The position numbers and the translations under genes were made by a program. From the NCBI RefSeq assembly GCF_003419895.1, contig NZ_QPMM01000003.1:1-64000 (forward strand): DNA of 64,000 nucleotides, in the 5' to 3' direction. The DNA comes from Chitinophaga silvatica (lineage in GTDB: Bacteria > Bacteroidota > Bacteroidia > Chitinophagales > Chitinophagaceae). The notes beneath the pieces were generated by a model, which worked only from the letters and a program-made list of their open reading frames with translations, was not told the origin of the DNA and did no database searches. Of this stretch, positions 41,101 to 50,365 are shown one piece after another (positions within the stretch are counted from its first letter, which is position 1; the number at the start of each line of letters is the position of its first letter).

Positions 41101-44100
41101 TTAGCACAATATTACCACGATCAGATTCTTTAACCGGAATACTGAATTGTTTTAAACCAGAAATAGTCAGGTTATTCAATTCATTTTTATACTCAGGTTG
41201 GGATTTTACTTCTATCAGATATAAATCATTTACTGAAGTACCAAGAGAATAAGTAGCTGTACTACCAGGCTGCACTGCATCACCGGCAGATAACAATTTC
41301 AGGTAAGACGGTACTATCAACGATTTTGCCGCAGGGTCTACTAATTCGATTGTAGATTTTTGAGTGATTTTTTCGTTATGCTGATCGGTAGTGGTGACTT
41401 CAATTTCGTAATACCCCTCGCTTATCTGAAGCTTACTCCAATCAACCTTTCCGTCTTTCTGTGCAACAAACGACTGATTATATACAACCTCTTTTCTTGG
41501 CCAGACAGTAGGCTTATTTTCATCTTTGTAAATATCATTCGGGAAGTAATTGACGTATGTTGATTCATCCATTACAAACTGGTCTGGCGTTCCCCAATAG
41601 CGCTCTCTTAACAAACGTTTTTCAGGTTGCAAAGGTCTGATTGTTACAGCAACCGTATTAGGCAGGTAATTCCCATTCAATCCTTCCGAGAAAACTTTTA
41701 TATCCTTTAATTGTGATTTATTCACAACTGCTGGAGCTTCAATTTTTAATTCAACTGCCTGGTAGCCTACGTTCAACTGTTGAGTTGCACTTCTGGTTTC
41801 TCCGTTGAGGTCTGTAACATCTGCCTGTATAACATAAGTAAATATAGGTTTGGTGGATGCGTCAACAGTTTCATCAGGGATTGCCGGGAAGTCTACAGTA
41901 AAGGAACCATCGGCATTTGTGGTTGTTTCACCATTGATGATTTCTGTTCTGCCGTGCATTGGAGCGATGATCTTCCAGAACATCCATGGATAAGGGAAAC
42001 GCACCTGGCGTGATACTGTATATTTTACTTTTGCGCCATCTATATTATTACCTGCATAAGCAAGTGCTTTACCTTTCGCTGTAACGTTATCACCTAAACG
42101 AATTTGATTAGACAATGTATCGAAAGCTACATAAAACTTAGGCCGTTTATATTCTTCAACTCTGAAGCCTTTATTCGCATTTCCTTTACTATCATCCAAT
42201 CTGAAATATCCATTCAGTTTACCGGTTGGAAGAATAAATTTCCCGGAGTAAGATCCAAACTCATTTGTAGTGATTTTTATAGAATCGACCTTCTGTTGAT
42301 TAACATCAAATAATGTTAAAGTAGTATGGAAGTTTGGTTGAATAGTGCTTTTACCTTGCTTATCTCTTTCTACAACTATTCCTTTAAAATACACTAGCTG
42401 ACCAGGTCTGTAAATTTCCCGATCAGTAAATAGAATTGTAGAGATTTGTTTTTTAGGTTGATCTTCAAACTTAGACGGGAGCCTGTCGTTTATTACCAAT
42501 CTATCGTTACCATAACTCCAGACCAATTTTCTACTGGTATAATAATCATTGTATCTTCCAAGTCTGATGCTTCCGTCTTTCGCTGCAATAACAGTAGTAT
42601 CGAGCTTAGACTGGTCTCTGTAACTCGGTTTATATACCACCAGTTTTGCGCCAGGCAACGGTTTACCAGTAGTTCTGTCTAATACGAAAATCAGTTCATC
42701 ATTACTGATATAGCTGATGTTGGAAACATTGACTTCCTGCGTAGTAATAGCAGCCGACTCCAGATCATACTTAGCAGAATTGCTTGAAATCAGCATATAT
42801 CTGCCCAGTGGTAGCCCATCCACTTTCACCTCCACTCTATGAGTCAGATAATCTTTAGGATCAGGGATCTTCTGCTCCCATGATTTAAAGGCAGATTGAG
42901 CCAGCAGGAGTTTATAACGTTTATCTGAGTAATCATTTTCAACACTCTGAAGTTTTGCAACCAGTGCATCATCCAGTTTAATGAGCCTGAAATATAGTTT
43001 ATCTATGTTTTTATAGGTCACAAAAGCTCTGAATGGCTTATCAGGTATATTCACCGTTTCCGTACTGATATTCAGGGATTTTTGCTCAATACTGTGAATA
43101 AGGCTTTTCCCTTTCCCTTCCAGTTGTTTTAGTTTCAGAGCCGACTCACAAAGAGCCATAGCTTTTACCAGCAGGGTAGAATCCTGAGTATTTGAATATG
43201 ATTGATTGATATAAAATTCGGCTAATGCATAATAAGCATTTACTGCACCAGGTTGATTTCCTTTATTTTTTATAATTTCCTGCAGTACCGATACGTAGAG
43301 TTTCTCTTTATTTGGTAAAACCGCTACGTCGTTCATATATGCAATTCTTTCAAGATCTACGTCCATCAACGCTGCGGGATTGTTTGCATGAAATCTTAGC
43401 AGGTTTTGCAGGATCAATACTGCCTGGTATTGCAGAGAGCTGGAATCGGTAGTAGCAAAGTGATGATGTGCAAATTCGGAAGCAGGGGCAAAAGCAATGG
43501 GGTCCTTTATGGTAAATTGATTGGCTGGTTGGGTAAAGTCGCTAACTCCTGATTTAAAGAAATCGAGCGCTCTGTGAGCCAGCAGGTCATACAATGTAGG
43601 ACGCAATTCTCTTGCATTTCCTTTGATCAGGATGGTATCATAATCAGCAATATTGGTTTGCTTTAAGAGTATTTCCTGAGATAAGGAAGAAAGGTAAGCC
43701 CCTTCTATTTCCCGTAGTAATTTAGTCAGCGTCCAGGTGGTGAAATCAGTGTTTTGGTCGTCCTGTATTTCAGTACGCTGATAGAATTTGTATCTGTTTC
43801 GCTGGTAATAGTTGTATAGTACCTCCGCTTTTATGCTTTGCAGGATAGCTTTTGGAGCTCCTGAAGCAGCCGAGATATCCTTATTGATAGTAGCAATATT
43901 TTTAGCTTCACTACTATCATCAAAACTCTCGGTATAATTAATCCTGGAAATCTGGGCTTTTAACTGCTCAGGATAATTTTTCTCTTTTGTGGCGTTTTTA
44001 GAGATTTCGTCGATTTTGATGAGAGCCGATTTAGGCAATCCTTTTTCATTAAATACATCTACCTGTTTCCAGGCTGCTTTAAAGTTGTACTGGGCCATTA

Positions 44101-44152
44101 ATGAATTGGTAAAAAAGAGTGAAACAATGAATATTCTGATGAATAACCTCAT
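38177..44152 (-). CDS. Bacterial alpha-2-macroglobulin family protein with thioester
   Basis: The 1,991-residue protein has a signal peptide (MRLFIRIFIVSLFFTNSLMA). A Bacteroidota-type N-terminal helical/TPR-like region (about 20-370) is followed by macroglobulin-like beta domains, including the MG2 hallmark REIYRPGQLVYFKGIV. A conserved block with TEFRTD-like FFLPELRTDDAGNITFEF and the bait-proximal region follow. The thioester motif YQCAEQ has Cys1452 and Gln1455, and an alpha-helical thioester domain and receptor-like C-terminus end the protein. Such proteins trap attacking proteases in the periplasm or at the surface. The PBP1C partner gene found in proteobacteria is not adjacent. Confidence 0.94.
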   Translation of the reverse strand: MRLFIRIFIVSLFFTNSLMAQYNFKAAWKQVDVFNEKGLPKSALIKIDEISKNATKEKNYPEQLKAQISRINYTESFDDSSEAKNIATINKDISAASGAPKAILQSIKAEVLYNYYQRNRYKFYQRTEIQDDQNTDFTTWTLTKLLREIEGAYLSSLSQEILLKQTNIADYDTILIKGNARELRPTLYDLLAHRALDFFKSGVSDFTQPANQFTIKDPIAFAPASEFAHHHFATTDSSSLQYQAVLILQNLLRFHANNPAALMDVDLERIAYMNDVAVLPNKEKLYVSVLQEIIKNKGNQPGAVNAYYALAEFYINQSYSNTQDSTLLVKAMALCESALKLKQLEGKGKSLIHSIEQKSLNISTETVNIPDKPFRAFVTYKNIDKLYFRLIKLDDALVAKLQSVENDYSDKRYKLLLAQSAFKSWEQKIPDPKDYLTHRVEVKVDGLPLGRYMLISSNSAKYDLESAAITTQEVNVSNISYISNDELIFVLDRTTGKPLPGAKLVVYKPSYRDQSKLDTTVIAAKDGSIRLGRYNDYYTSRKLVWSYGNDRLVINDRLPSKFEDQPKKQISTILFTDREIYRPGQLVYFKGIVVERDKQGKSTIQPNFHTTLTLFDVNQQKVDSIKITTNEFGSYSGKFILPTGKLNGYFRLDDSKGNANKGFRVEEYKRPKFYVAFDTLSNQIRLGDNVTAKGKALAYAGNNIDGAKVKYTVSRQVRFPYPWMFWKIIAPMHGRTEIINGETTTNADGSFTVDFPAIPDETVDASTKPIFTYVIQADVTDLNGETRSATQQLNVGYQAVELKIEAPAVVNKSQLKDIKVFSEGLNGNYLPNTVAVTIRPLQPEKRLLRERYWGTPDQFVMDESTYVNYFPNDIYKDENKPTVWPRKEVVYNQSFVAQKDGKVDWSKLQISEGYYEIEVTTTDQHNEKITQKSTIELVDPAAKSLIVPSYLKLLSAGDAVQPGSTATYSLGTSVNDLYLIEVKSQPEYKNELNNLTISGLKQFSIPVKESDRGNIVLNYVAVRDSRLFTVQKVVEVPWDNKELDLKIGTHRDKLLPGEKEKWTVTITGNKGSKVAAEMVANMDDASLDAFAPNNWERPNWQLITGEPSIFRGYNSFYIEQSQLHYNMPAESYDNITYDQLMSVNSINTLLQSSAIYGSRAMSFPAPPPAALAKRNFSVPVAAKAEISYAGDMKAKNETYAVADSAVAEQPESEPSVAPRKNFQETAFFLPELRTDDAGNITFEFTMPESLTKWNFMAAAHTKDLAFGMVNTSIVTQKTLMVAPNAPRFVREGDKINFTAKVSNLSDTLLIGQARLELLDAATMQPVDGWFQNIFPLQHFTAQAGQSTVVSFPVQVPHGFKSALVYRVIAQAAQFSDGEENTIPVLSNSMLVTESLPLQMRGDGKQSFKFEKLLHSDSSVSLQQKGITVEYTSNPAWYAVQSLPYLMEYPYQCAEQVFNRYYANYLASHIVNHAPGIKEVLERWKTTDTAALLSNLQKNEELKSILLEQTPWVLEAKSEEEQKRNIALLFDLKKMESELQKAIDQLAEKQLPDGSFPWFAGMYADRFITQYIVAGIGHLKKITGKTDSKTDVIASRAIEYLDQQLNQDYRRLITSKVKVDQKQIGYYQIHYLYARSFFNIPVKPKMAKAFEYYKAQAKKYWTKEDIYAEGMLAILFSRTNDAKTAGDIIKSLKEKAINNPERGMYWKSVEVGYSWYQAPIETQALMIEAFSETGNNAKEVTDLKTWLLKNKQTSNWRTTKATADAVYAILLKGDNWLSTSPVVTIQLGNTTIQPDKQEAGTGYIKQQIEAKAVKPEMGNIELTVSQSKGQPSWGAVYWQYFEELDKITFAKTPLAIEKELYKEVNTNNGPLLTRITENNELRVGDKVKVRIVLRADRPMEYIHLRDMRAACFEPTDVLSTVRWQDGLGYYQSTKDASTDFFFNYLNKGTHVFEYTMFVTHTGKYSNGISIAECMYAPEFSSHSEGINVKVVE

Positions 44153-44231
44153 ACGATAAATATTTACAGATATATAGCCTTTTATTTTAAGGATGCGGGG
44201 AAAAACGGGATTCCATATTCATGATAAAAAA

Positions 44232-44270
44232 AAGGTGAAAAGCGAAGATTTAGCCCTCACTTTTCACCTT
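44232..44270 (-). terminator. Terminator of sucD
   Basis: AAGGTGAAAAG (44232-44242) pairs with CTTTTCACCTT (44260-44270). In minus orientation the stem is followed by a run of T, giving a canonical intrinsic terminator about 20 nt after the stop. Confidence 0.88.
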
Positions 44271-44290
44271 AAATATGATTAGATCGTAGA

Positions 44291-45172
44291 TTATGCTTTT
44301 GCTTTAGATAATACTTCAGCCATTGTTCTACCAATGTTTGCAGGGCTTTCCACTACGTGAACGCCGCATTCAGCCATGATCTTCATTTTAGCAGCAGCAG
44401 TATCATCAGCACCACCGATGATAGCACCAGCATGACCCATACGACGGCCTGGAGGCGCAGTTTGGCCAGCGATAAATCCTACAACTGGTTTAGTACCGTT
44501 TTCCTTGATCCATTTTGCAGCTTCAGCTTCCATGCTACCACCAATTTCACCGATCATGATGATACCTTCAGTTTCAGGATCATTCATCAACAGTTCAACA
44601 GCATCTTTAGTAGGGGTACCGATGATTGGGTCGCCACCAATTCCGATAGCGGTAGAAACACCCAAACCAGCTTTTACAACCTGGTCGGCAGCTTCGTAAG
44701 TTAAAGTACCGGATTTAGAAACGATACCGATTTTACCTTTTTTGAAGATGAAGCCTGGCATGATACCAACTTTAGCTTCTTCTGCAGTAATAACACCTGG
44801 GCAGTTAGGACCGATCAGGCGAGTATTTGATCCTTGCAGGAAGTTTTTAGCCTTGATCATATCCTGAACAGGAATACCTTCTGTAATACATACCACCAGA
44901 GCAATACCAGCTTCGGTAGCTTCCATGATTGCGTCTGCAGCAAAAGCCGGAGGTACAAAGATGATAGAAACATTTGCACCGGTTGCTTTTACAGCATCAG
45001 CTACTGTATTGAATACAGGGCGCTCCAAATGGGAAGTACCACCTTTACCTGGGGTAACACCACCTACAACCTGGGTACCATATTCAATCATCTGCGTAGC
45101 ATGGAATGTACCTTCAGTACCGGTAAATCCCTGAACAATCACCTTGCTATCCTTATTAACTAGAACACTCAT
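44291..45172 (-). CDS. sucD: Succinyl-CoA synthetase subunit alpha
   Basis: The 293-residue product is the alpha subunit of succinate-CoA ligase in the TCA cycle. It binds CoA in the N-terminal Rossmann domain ([14 protein letters not shown]) and carries the phospho-histidine in [18 protein letters not shown] and [10 protein letters not shown] are typical. Length is normal. The beta-subunit gene sucC is not adjacent; in this phylum the two are often separate. It has its own promoter and terminator, so it is monocistronic. Confidence 0.97.
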   Translation of the reverse strand: MSVLVNKDSKVIVQGFTGTEGTFHATQMIEYGTQVVGGVTPGKGGTSHLERPVFNTVADAVKATGANVSIIFVPPAFAADAIMEATEAGIALVVCITEGIPVQDMIKAKNFLQGSNTRLIGPNCPGVITAEEAKVGIMPGFIFKKGKIGIVSKSGTLTYEAADQVVKAGLGVSTAIGIGGDPIIGTPTKDAVELLMNDPETEGIIMIGEIGGSMEAEAAKWIKENGTKPVVGFIAGQTAPPGRRMGHAGAIIGGADDTAAAKMKIMAECGVHVVESPANIGRTMAEVLSKAKA

Positions 45173-45218
45173 CGCGCTTGTTTTATTGGTTTAATATTAT
45201 ATATCGGATTCTGGACGG

Positions 45219-45250
45219 CAAAAATAAGCCGAAATCACTAATTCTGCAAT
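45219..45250 (-). promoter_or_regulatory. Promoter of sucD
   Basis: On the minus strand ATTG (45247-45250) precedes TATTTTTG (45219-45226) by 20 bp, one mismatch from the full consensus. The predicted leader is about 40 nt. Confidence 0.6.
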
Positions 45251-45298
45251 TTAGTGCCTTTAAGCTATTGCTACCAATTGCTTTTTGTAAAAAATCGC

Positions 45299-46114
45299 CT
45301 ATTTATCCCCCTGCTCTTTCTTCAGCTGATCCCGCCATTTTCCGTCTTTGAACATCTCCAGCTGGCGTATTTCCTTCGCTTCCCTTAAGAACTCCGACGC
45401 AAAAATAAAGTCGTTTAACTTCTGGTCTTTACTGAACACAATATCTTTATTGCTTCCTTCCCACTGCTTTACCCCCTGATACATATATACAATCTTATCA
45501 CCGCTTTCCATTACAGTGTTCATATCGTGGGTATTGATAACTGTGGTGATATTATATTCCTTTGTCAGGGATGTAATTAATTTATCAATCAAGAGGGAAG
45601 TTTGAGGATCGAGCCCCGAGTTGGGCTCATCGCAAAACAGGTACTTAGGGTTCAACACAATAGCACGGGCAATACCTACCCTTTTTTTCATCCCGCCACT
45701 AATTTCGGCAGGAAACTTTTTAGCGGCATCTTTCAGCTGCACTCTTTCCAGACATTCAGCAACCCTGTGTTTCTTTTCCCTTAGCGTTCCGGTACCAAAC
45801 ATATCCAGCGGGAACATCACATTTTGTTCCACTGTCATACTATCAAATAATGCCGATCCCTGGAACAACATCCCAATCTCCTGGCGAATTGTCTTTTTGG
45901 CTTTATCGTCCATCGCTGTAAAATCCTGGTTATCGTACAGAATCCTACCGCTGTTTACTTTCATCAGGCCAACAATGCATTTCATCATCACTGTTTTACC
46001 GCTACCACTGGACCCAATGATCAGGTTTACCTTTCCGGATTCCATTACAGCCGATACGCCTTTCAGTATTTCCTTGTCGCCAAAGCTCTTTCTTATGTCT
46101 TGCAGTTCGATCAT
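45299..46114 (-). CDS. mlaF: ABC transporter ATPase of the MlaF type
   Basis: The 271-residue ATPase starts at ATG 46114 (MIELQDIRKSFGDKEI), 2 nt after the permease stop; longer in-frame starts would overlap that gene. Walker A is GSSGSGKT, the signature ISGGMKKRVGIARA with its MKKR variant is characteristic of Mla/MCE ATPases, and Walker B is YLFCDEPNSGLDP. With MlaE it would drive phospholipid movement between the two membranes. No MCE substrate-binding gene (mlaD) follows: the next gene is sucD. Confidence 0.93.
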   Translation of the reverse strand: MIELQDIRKSFGDKEILKGVSAVMESGKVNLIIGSSGSGKTVMMKCIVGLMKVNSGRILYDNQDFTAMDDKAKKTIRQEIGMLFQGSALFDSMTVEQNVMFPLDMFGTGTLREKKHRVAECLERVQLKDAAKKFPAEISGGMKKRVGIARAIVLNPKYLFCDEPNSGLDPQTSLLIDKLITSLTKEYNITTVINTHDMNTVMESGDKIVYMYQGVKQWEGSNKDIVFSKDQKLNDFIFASEFLREAKEIRQLEMFKDGKWRDQLKKEQGDK

Positions 46115-46116
46115 GA

Positions 46117-46860
46117 TTACAGTAAAATAGCAGTTAACGCGTAGTCCATGAATAATATCAATATACAACTTACCACTACCGCAGTAGTACTTGCCTTACC
46201 GATTTCCAGGGCGCCCCCGCTAACATTATAGCCATAGTAAGCCGATACACTGGCTATGATAAAACCAAAGGAAAAAGACTTGGCCATAGCAAAGAATACG
46301 TTGTATGCCTTGAATTCCTGTCGTAAACCTTGCATGAATTGCTCACTGGATATTACTCCTGAAAGCTCTCCGGCTTCTTTACCACCCCAGATACCCAGGA
46401 ATCCCGCAATGCATATCAATACCGGTATCATTAATATACCAGCCAGAATTTTTGGTGCTATGAGATAGCCCTTAGTATTGATTCCCATGATTTCCAGGGC
46501 ATCAATCTGTTCTGAAATTCTCATATTACCTAACTCTGAGGCTATTTTAGATCCTACAACCCCGGCCAGTACAATACTGGTTAAGGTAGGAGCAAATTCA
46601 AGAATAATAGTATCCCGTACTATCTGAGCAATAGTACTTCTGGGAATGATAGGACTTACCAGCTGGTAAGCTGTTTGTAAGGTGGTAACCCCTCCCATAA
46701 ACAGGGAAATGATAAATACTATCCCAAACGAACCAACGCCAATATCCACACATTGCTGCATAAATTGCTTCCAATACATCTTCATGTTTTCCGGGCGGGA
46801 AAACATGCCTTTAAGCATGATCAGGAAGTTTCCGAAATGATAGAAGAATCTGAACTCCAT
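46117..46860 (-). CDS. mlaE: MlaE-type ABC permease
   Basis: The 247-residue membrane protein belongs to the MlaE permease family, with an N-terminal interfacial helix and about five membrane helices. Diagnostic stretches are VGSFGIVFIISLFMGGVTTLQTAYQL, seen here in part, LVGSKIASELG-like GVVGSKIASELGNMRISEQ, and EQIDALEIMG. Residues up to the C-terminus AILL match the usual length. It is the first gene of a two-gene unit with mlaF. Its -7 box is only 7 bp from the ATG, which predicts an almost leaderless mRNA. Confidence 0.93.
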   Translation of the reverse strand: MEFRFFYHFGNFLIMLKGMFSRPENMKMYWKQFMQQCVDIGVGSFGIVFIISLFMGGVTTLQTAYQLVSPIIPRSTIAQIVRDTIILEFAPTLTSIVLAGVVGSKIASELGNMRISEQIDALEIMGINTKGYLIAPKILAGILMIPVLICIAGFLGIWGGKEAGELSGVISSEQFMQGLRQEFKAYNVFFAMAKSFSFGFIIASVSAYYGYNVSGGALEIGKASTTAVVVSCILILFMDYALTAILL

Positions 46861-46867
46861 AACTGTT

Positions 46868-46875
46868 CAAAGATA
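46868..46875 (-). promoter_or_regulatory. -7 box of mlaEF, next to the start codon
   Basis: TATCTTTG on the minus strand ends 7 bp before the ATG, so transcription should begin 0-4 nt before or at the start codon. Confidence 0.55.
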
Positions 46876-46923
46876 GGAAGGTTTTTTTCAATCGTATCTG
46901 AAATTACGATTTTATATTACGCT

Positions 46924-47955
46924 TTAACGGAAACTACTGACCAGTAAACGTTTCAGGCTACGCTCAATGATTTCTCCCATTGTTTTACAACGGGCAAAAA
47001 TAGGATCATGATAATATTCCGCCAACTCATTCCCCAATTGCTGAATTTTCTCCGGAAAGGATACTCTATCCGTCATAATTACATCCCTCAGATCTTTAAT
47101 TCTATGGCGCTGGGTTTTGATACGCCGGGCAATCACCGCCCGCTCTTCCTGCTGGTATTGCTTTACTACCTCTGCATTGAGGTGCTTGATTGCCAGATCA
47201 ACAAATATCTTGTTCTCCTTAAAAAACTGGGGCATGTATAATGTGCGCCTGCCTTCATAGAACTGCTGATCAAAATCTATTGCACGAATCCTGAATTGTA
47301 CATCGTCGAAATCGGGGGTAATATCAAATACAAAGTTATAGGAGCGCATATCTCCCAATAATCGTACAAAACAACGTTCATTAAACTTTACAAACTCTTT
47401 GGCAATACGTTTCGGGTTAAACTCAGGCCGGTTGAGGTAATGCAGGATGAACTGATCACCAGGCACACCCGCAATATGCTCTTCCACCAGGGTAGTACCA
47501 TCTACCAGAAAATTTATCCAAAAAGGAGAAAGAATATGCTCTAATTCCAACCCATAAATACGGGATGCATCTGCTTTCTTGATGTAGAAATAATCGTATA
47601 CCTCGTTATATGTATTTACAATCTTTATCCTGAATGGGTGCGAATTTCCAAATACACAATAATCTACCCGCTCTATAAACAAATGCTCCTCCGCTGTCTG
47701 ATCACCACCAGCCTTTAATATGGAATATATACGCTTAAGCCCGGCATGAATATTAGCAGACATACTTTGCGGATAAAAAACCGTTTCCCATAATGTATCG
47801 TTTCCTTCCTTATCGTATACCGCAATAGATTGATCGTAATATCGCAGTTCTTCATACGACAATGGTAATTTCACTTCCCGCTCGTATAACTTCAGATATT
47901 TGCGGAAAGCGGTATTGATTGGGAAAAAGATCTTTTTTCGGGAGATAGTTTGCAT
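46924..47955 (-). CDS. Conserved protein with kinase-like motifs (unknown function)
   Basis: I do not recognise a named family for this 343-residue protein. It has no signal peptide or membrane helix. Residues 196-232 read like the catalytic core of aminoglycoside-phosphotransferase/HipA-type kinases: LLGDMRSYNFVFD (Asp202, Asn206) followed by RIRAIDFDQQFY (Asp227, Asp229), corresponding to the catalytic loop and metal-binding DFD. A possible lysine in the N-lobe is YFYIKKADASRIYG. The C-terminus is basic and helical. It lies between maeB and mlaE on the same strand. Kinase activity and any substrate are inference from the motif spacing. Confidence 0.78.
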   Translation of the reverse strand: MQTISRKKIFFPINTAFRKYLKLYEREVKLPLSYEELRYYDQSIAVYDKEGNDTLWETVFYPQSMSANIHAGLKRIYSILKAGGDQTAEEHLFIERVDYCVFGNSHPFRIKIVNTYNEVYDYFYIKKADASRIYGLELEHILSPFWINFLVDGTTLVEEHIAGVPGDQFILHYLNRPEFNPKRIAKEFVKFNERCFVRLLGDMRSYNFVFDITPDFDDVQFRIRAIDFDQQFYEGRRTLYMPQFFKENKIFVDLAIKHLNAEVVKQYQQEERAVIARRIKTQRHRIKDLRDVIMTDRVSFPEKIQQLGNELAEYYHDPIFARCKTMGEIIERSLKRLLVSSFR

Positions 47956-47970
47956 AGTATAAAGATAAAA

Positions 47971-48009
47971 AAAGATCAGCGGGAAAACTTATGTTCCCCG
48001 CTGATCTTT
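47971..48009 (-). terminator. Terminator of maeB
   Basis: AAAGATCAGCGGG (47971-47983) pairs with CCCGCTGATCTTT (47997-48009), a 13-bp stem followed on the minus strand by a T-run. It stands 28 nt after the stop. Confidence 0.9.
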
Positions 48010-48037
48010 ACTTATAGTATTGTTAAAGCGAATTCGC

Positions 48038-50365
48038 TTATTTCTTTTTCTTCTTATCCTTTCCTTTTGCCTTTTCCTCTTCCTTTGCGTCTCTGCAACA
48101 TTTCTCCTGTGCATCTACCACGGCAATGTTCACCATGTTCACAATTGATCTTACAGTACTGCCTAATTGAAGGATATGCACGGGCTTTTTCATTCCCAGC
48201 AAAATTGGTCCGATAGCATCAAAACCAGCTACTTCCTGTAACAGGTTATAGGCAATATTACCTGCGGCCAGGTTAGGGAAGATAAGTGTATTTACCTCTT
48301 CACCCAGCAATTCAGTAAATGGATAGTTGTCTTTCAGGATTTCCTTATTGAAAGCTAATCCAGCCTGAATTTCACCATCTACAATCAGAGATGGATCGCG
48401 TTGTTTCACGATTTCTCTTGCCTTGCTCATCATTTGAGCTTCAGGGGTTTGACTGCTACCAAAATTGGAATAAGAAAGCATTGCAATACGTGGAGTGATA
48501 TTGAAGTGCTTCACTTCTTTAGCCACCATTAGAGTGATATCTGCAATTTCTTCCGCTGTAGGGTTGAAGTTTACAGTAGTATCGGCCAGGAATAACGGTC
48601 CGCGTTTGGTTTGAATAATATACATACCCGCCACTCTCTTCGCTCCTTCTTCCATACCAATTACCTGAAGGGCAGGGCGAATAGTATCAGGATATTTGCG
48701 TGTCAGGCCGGAAATCAGCGCATCTGCTTCGCCAGTTTCCACCATCATGCAACCGAAGTAGTTACGCTCTCTCATGATCTTACGTGCTTCGTAGAGGTTT
48801 AAACCTTTACGCTTGCGTTTTTCGAAGAACAGATCACCAAAACGATGACGCATTTCTTTGTTCTGCTCACTCTTAGGATCAATAATTACAACATCTTCAA
48901 TTTCTATAGAATGCTCTAACATTAACTCGCGGATACGAGCTTCATTTCCCAACAGGATTGGGTATGCAATACCTTCGTCGTTCACTACCTGCGCAGCTTT
49001 CAGTACTTTCAGGTTATCAGCTTCCGCAAATACAACTTTCCTTGGATCGCGGCGTGCTTTTGTTCCGATAGCTCTGAATAATTGGTTATCCAATCCCAGA
49101 CGATGGTTTAATTCATTTTTATATGCTTCCCAGTCAACAATCGGGCGTTTGGCTACCCCGCTGTCCATAGCTGCTTTTGCAACAGCCGGAGCCACGGTAC
49201 TAAGCAAACGTGGGTCCAATGGTTTTGGAATAATGTACTTAGGGCCGAAGAAGAGATTCTTCTCATTGTAGGCCAGGTTTACAATATCCGGAACCGGAGA
49301 CTTGGTCATTTCGGCCAAAGCACGTACTGCTGCCAGTTTCATCTCTTCATTGATGACAGAAGCGCGTACGTCTAATGCTCCACGGAAGATGTATGGGAAA
49401 CCTAATACGTTGTTTACCTGGTTAGGATAATCGGAACGGCCGGTAGCCATGATAATATCCGGACGGGCAGCAATTGCTGTATCGTAGGCGATTTCAGGAT
49501 CCGGGTTGGCCATAGCAAAAACTATTGGGTTTTTAGCCATGGTTTTAATCATTTCAGCACTAACGATATTACCAACAGAAAGCCCTAAGAGCACATCGGC
49601 TCCTTTCAGTGCTTCCGCCAATGTGGTTACTTTGGAAGAAGTAACAAATTGTTTATGCCTGTCGGATAAATCCTTGCGGGATTTATTCAGTACACCGTCT
49701 TTATCGAAAAGTATAAAGTTTTCAGGTTTTGCACCCAGTGCAACATACAACTTAGCACAAGCCATAGCTGCAGCACCAGCACCACTTACAACAATTTTTA
49801 TCTTATCTATTTTCTTTTTTACTAATTCCAACGCGTTCAATAATGCAGCTGAAGAAATGATAGCAGTTCCATGCTGGTCATCGTGCATTATCGGGATATT
49901 CAGTTCATTGCGTAACCTGTCTTCAATTTCAAAGCACTCAGGGCTTTTAATATCTTCCAGGTTGATACCGCCGAAAGTAGGAGCAATTGCCTTAACAGCT
50001 GCTACAAATGTATCGGGGTCCTTAGCATCTATTTCAATATCAAAGACATCAATATCTGCGAAGATCTTGAATAATACAGCTTTACCTTCCATTACCGGCT
50101 TTCCGGCTTCAGGACCTATATCACCTAATCCCAATACGGCGGTACCATTACTGATAACCCCTACCAGGTTTCCTTTTGCTGTATATTTATAAACATTTTC
50201 GGGATCGTTGTAGATTTCTTTACAAGGCTCTGCTACTCCGGGTGAATAGGCCAGTGAAAGGTCCCATTGTGATTTTGTGTCTTTCGTAGGTATAACTTCA
50301 ATTTTACCCGGCCTGCCCATAGCATGATAGTCTAATGCATCCTGCTTATTCAGTTTCTTTGCCAT
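48038..50365 (-). CDS. maeB: NADP-dependent malic enzyme with phosphotransacetylase-like domain
   Basis: The 775-residue product decarboxylates malate to pyruvate with reduction of NADP. The N-terminal half is the malic enzyme (SLAYSPGVAEPC, NGTAVLGLGDIGP, MHDDQHGTA, NAD(P)-binding VVSGAGAAAMACAKL). The C-terminal half (residues about 430-755) is a phosphate acetyl/butyryltransferase-like domain that acts as a regulatory acetyl-CoA sensor in MaeB; LADTTVNFNPTAEEIADI is typical. The tail ends in a lysine-rich stretch (KGKDKKKKK). Length agrees with the fused MaeB type. It is monocistronic. Confidence 0.96.
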   Translation of the reverse strand: MAKKLNKQDALDYHAMGRPGKIEVIPTKDTKSQWDLSLAYSPGVAEPCKEIYNDPENVYKYTAKGNLVGVISNGTAVLGLGDIGPEAGKPVMEGKAVLFKIFADIDVFDIEIDAKDPDTFVAAVKAIAPTFGGINLEDIKSPECFEIEDRLRNELNIPIMHDDQHGTAIISSAALLNALELVKKKIDKIKIVVSGAGAAAMACAKLYVALGAKPENFILFDKDGVLNKSRKDLSDRHKQFVTSSKVTTLAEALKGADVLLGLSVGNIVSAEMIKTMAKNPIVFAMANPDPEIAYDTAIAARPDIIMATGRSDYPNQVNNVLGFPYIFRGALDVRASVINEEMKLAAVRALAEMTKSPVPDIVNLAYNEKNLFFGPKYIIPKPLDPRLLSTVAPAVAKAAMDSGVAKRPIVDWEAYKNELNHRLGLDNQLFRAIGTKARRDPRKVVFAEADNLKVLKAAQVVNDEGIAYPILLGNEARIRELMLEHSIEIEDVVIIDPKSEQNKEMRHRFGDLFFEKRKRKGLNLYEARKIMRERNYFGCMMVETGEADALISGLTRKYPDTIRPALQVIGMEEGAKRVAGMYIIQTKRGPLFLADTTVNFNPTAEEIADITLMVAKEVKHFNITPRIAMLSYSNFGSSQTPEAQMMSKAREIVKQRDPSLIVDGEIQAGLAFNKEILKDNYPFTELLGEEVNTLIFPNLAAGNIAYNLLQEVAGFDAIGPILLGMKKPVHILQLGSTVRSIVNMVNIAVVDAQEKCCRDAKEEEKAKGKDKKKKK

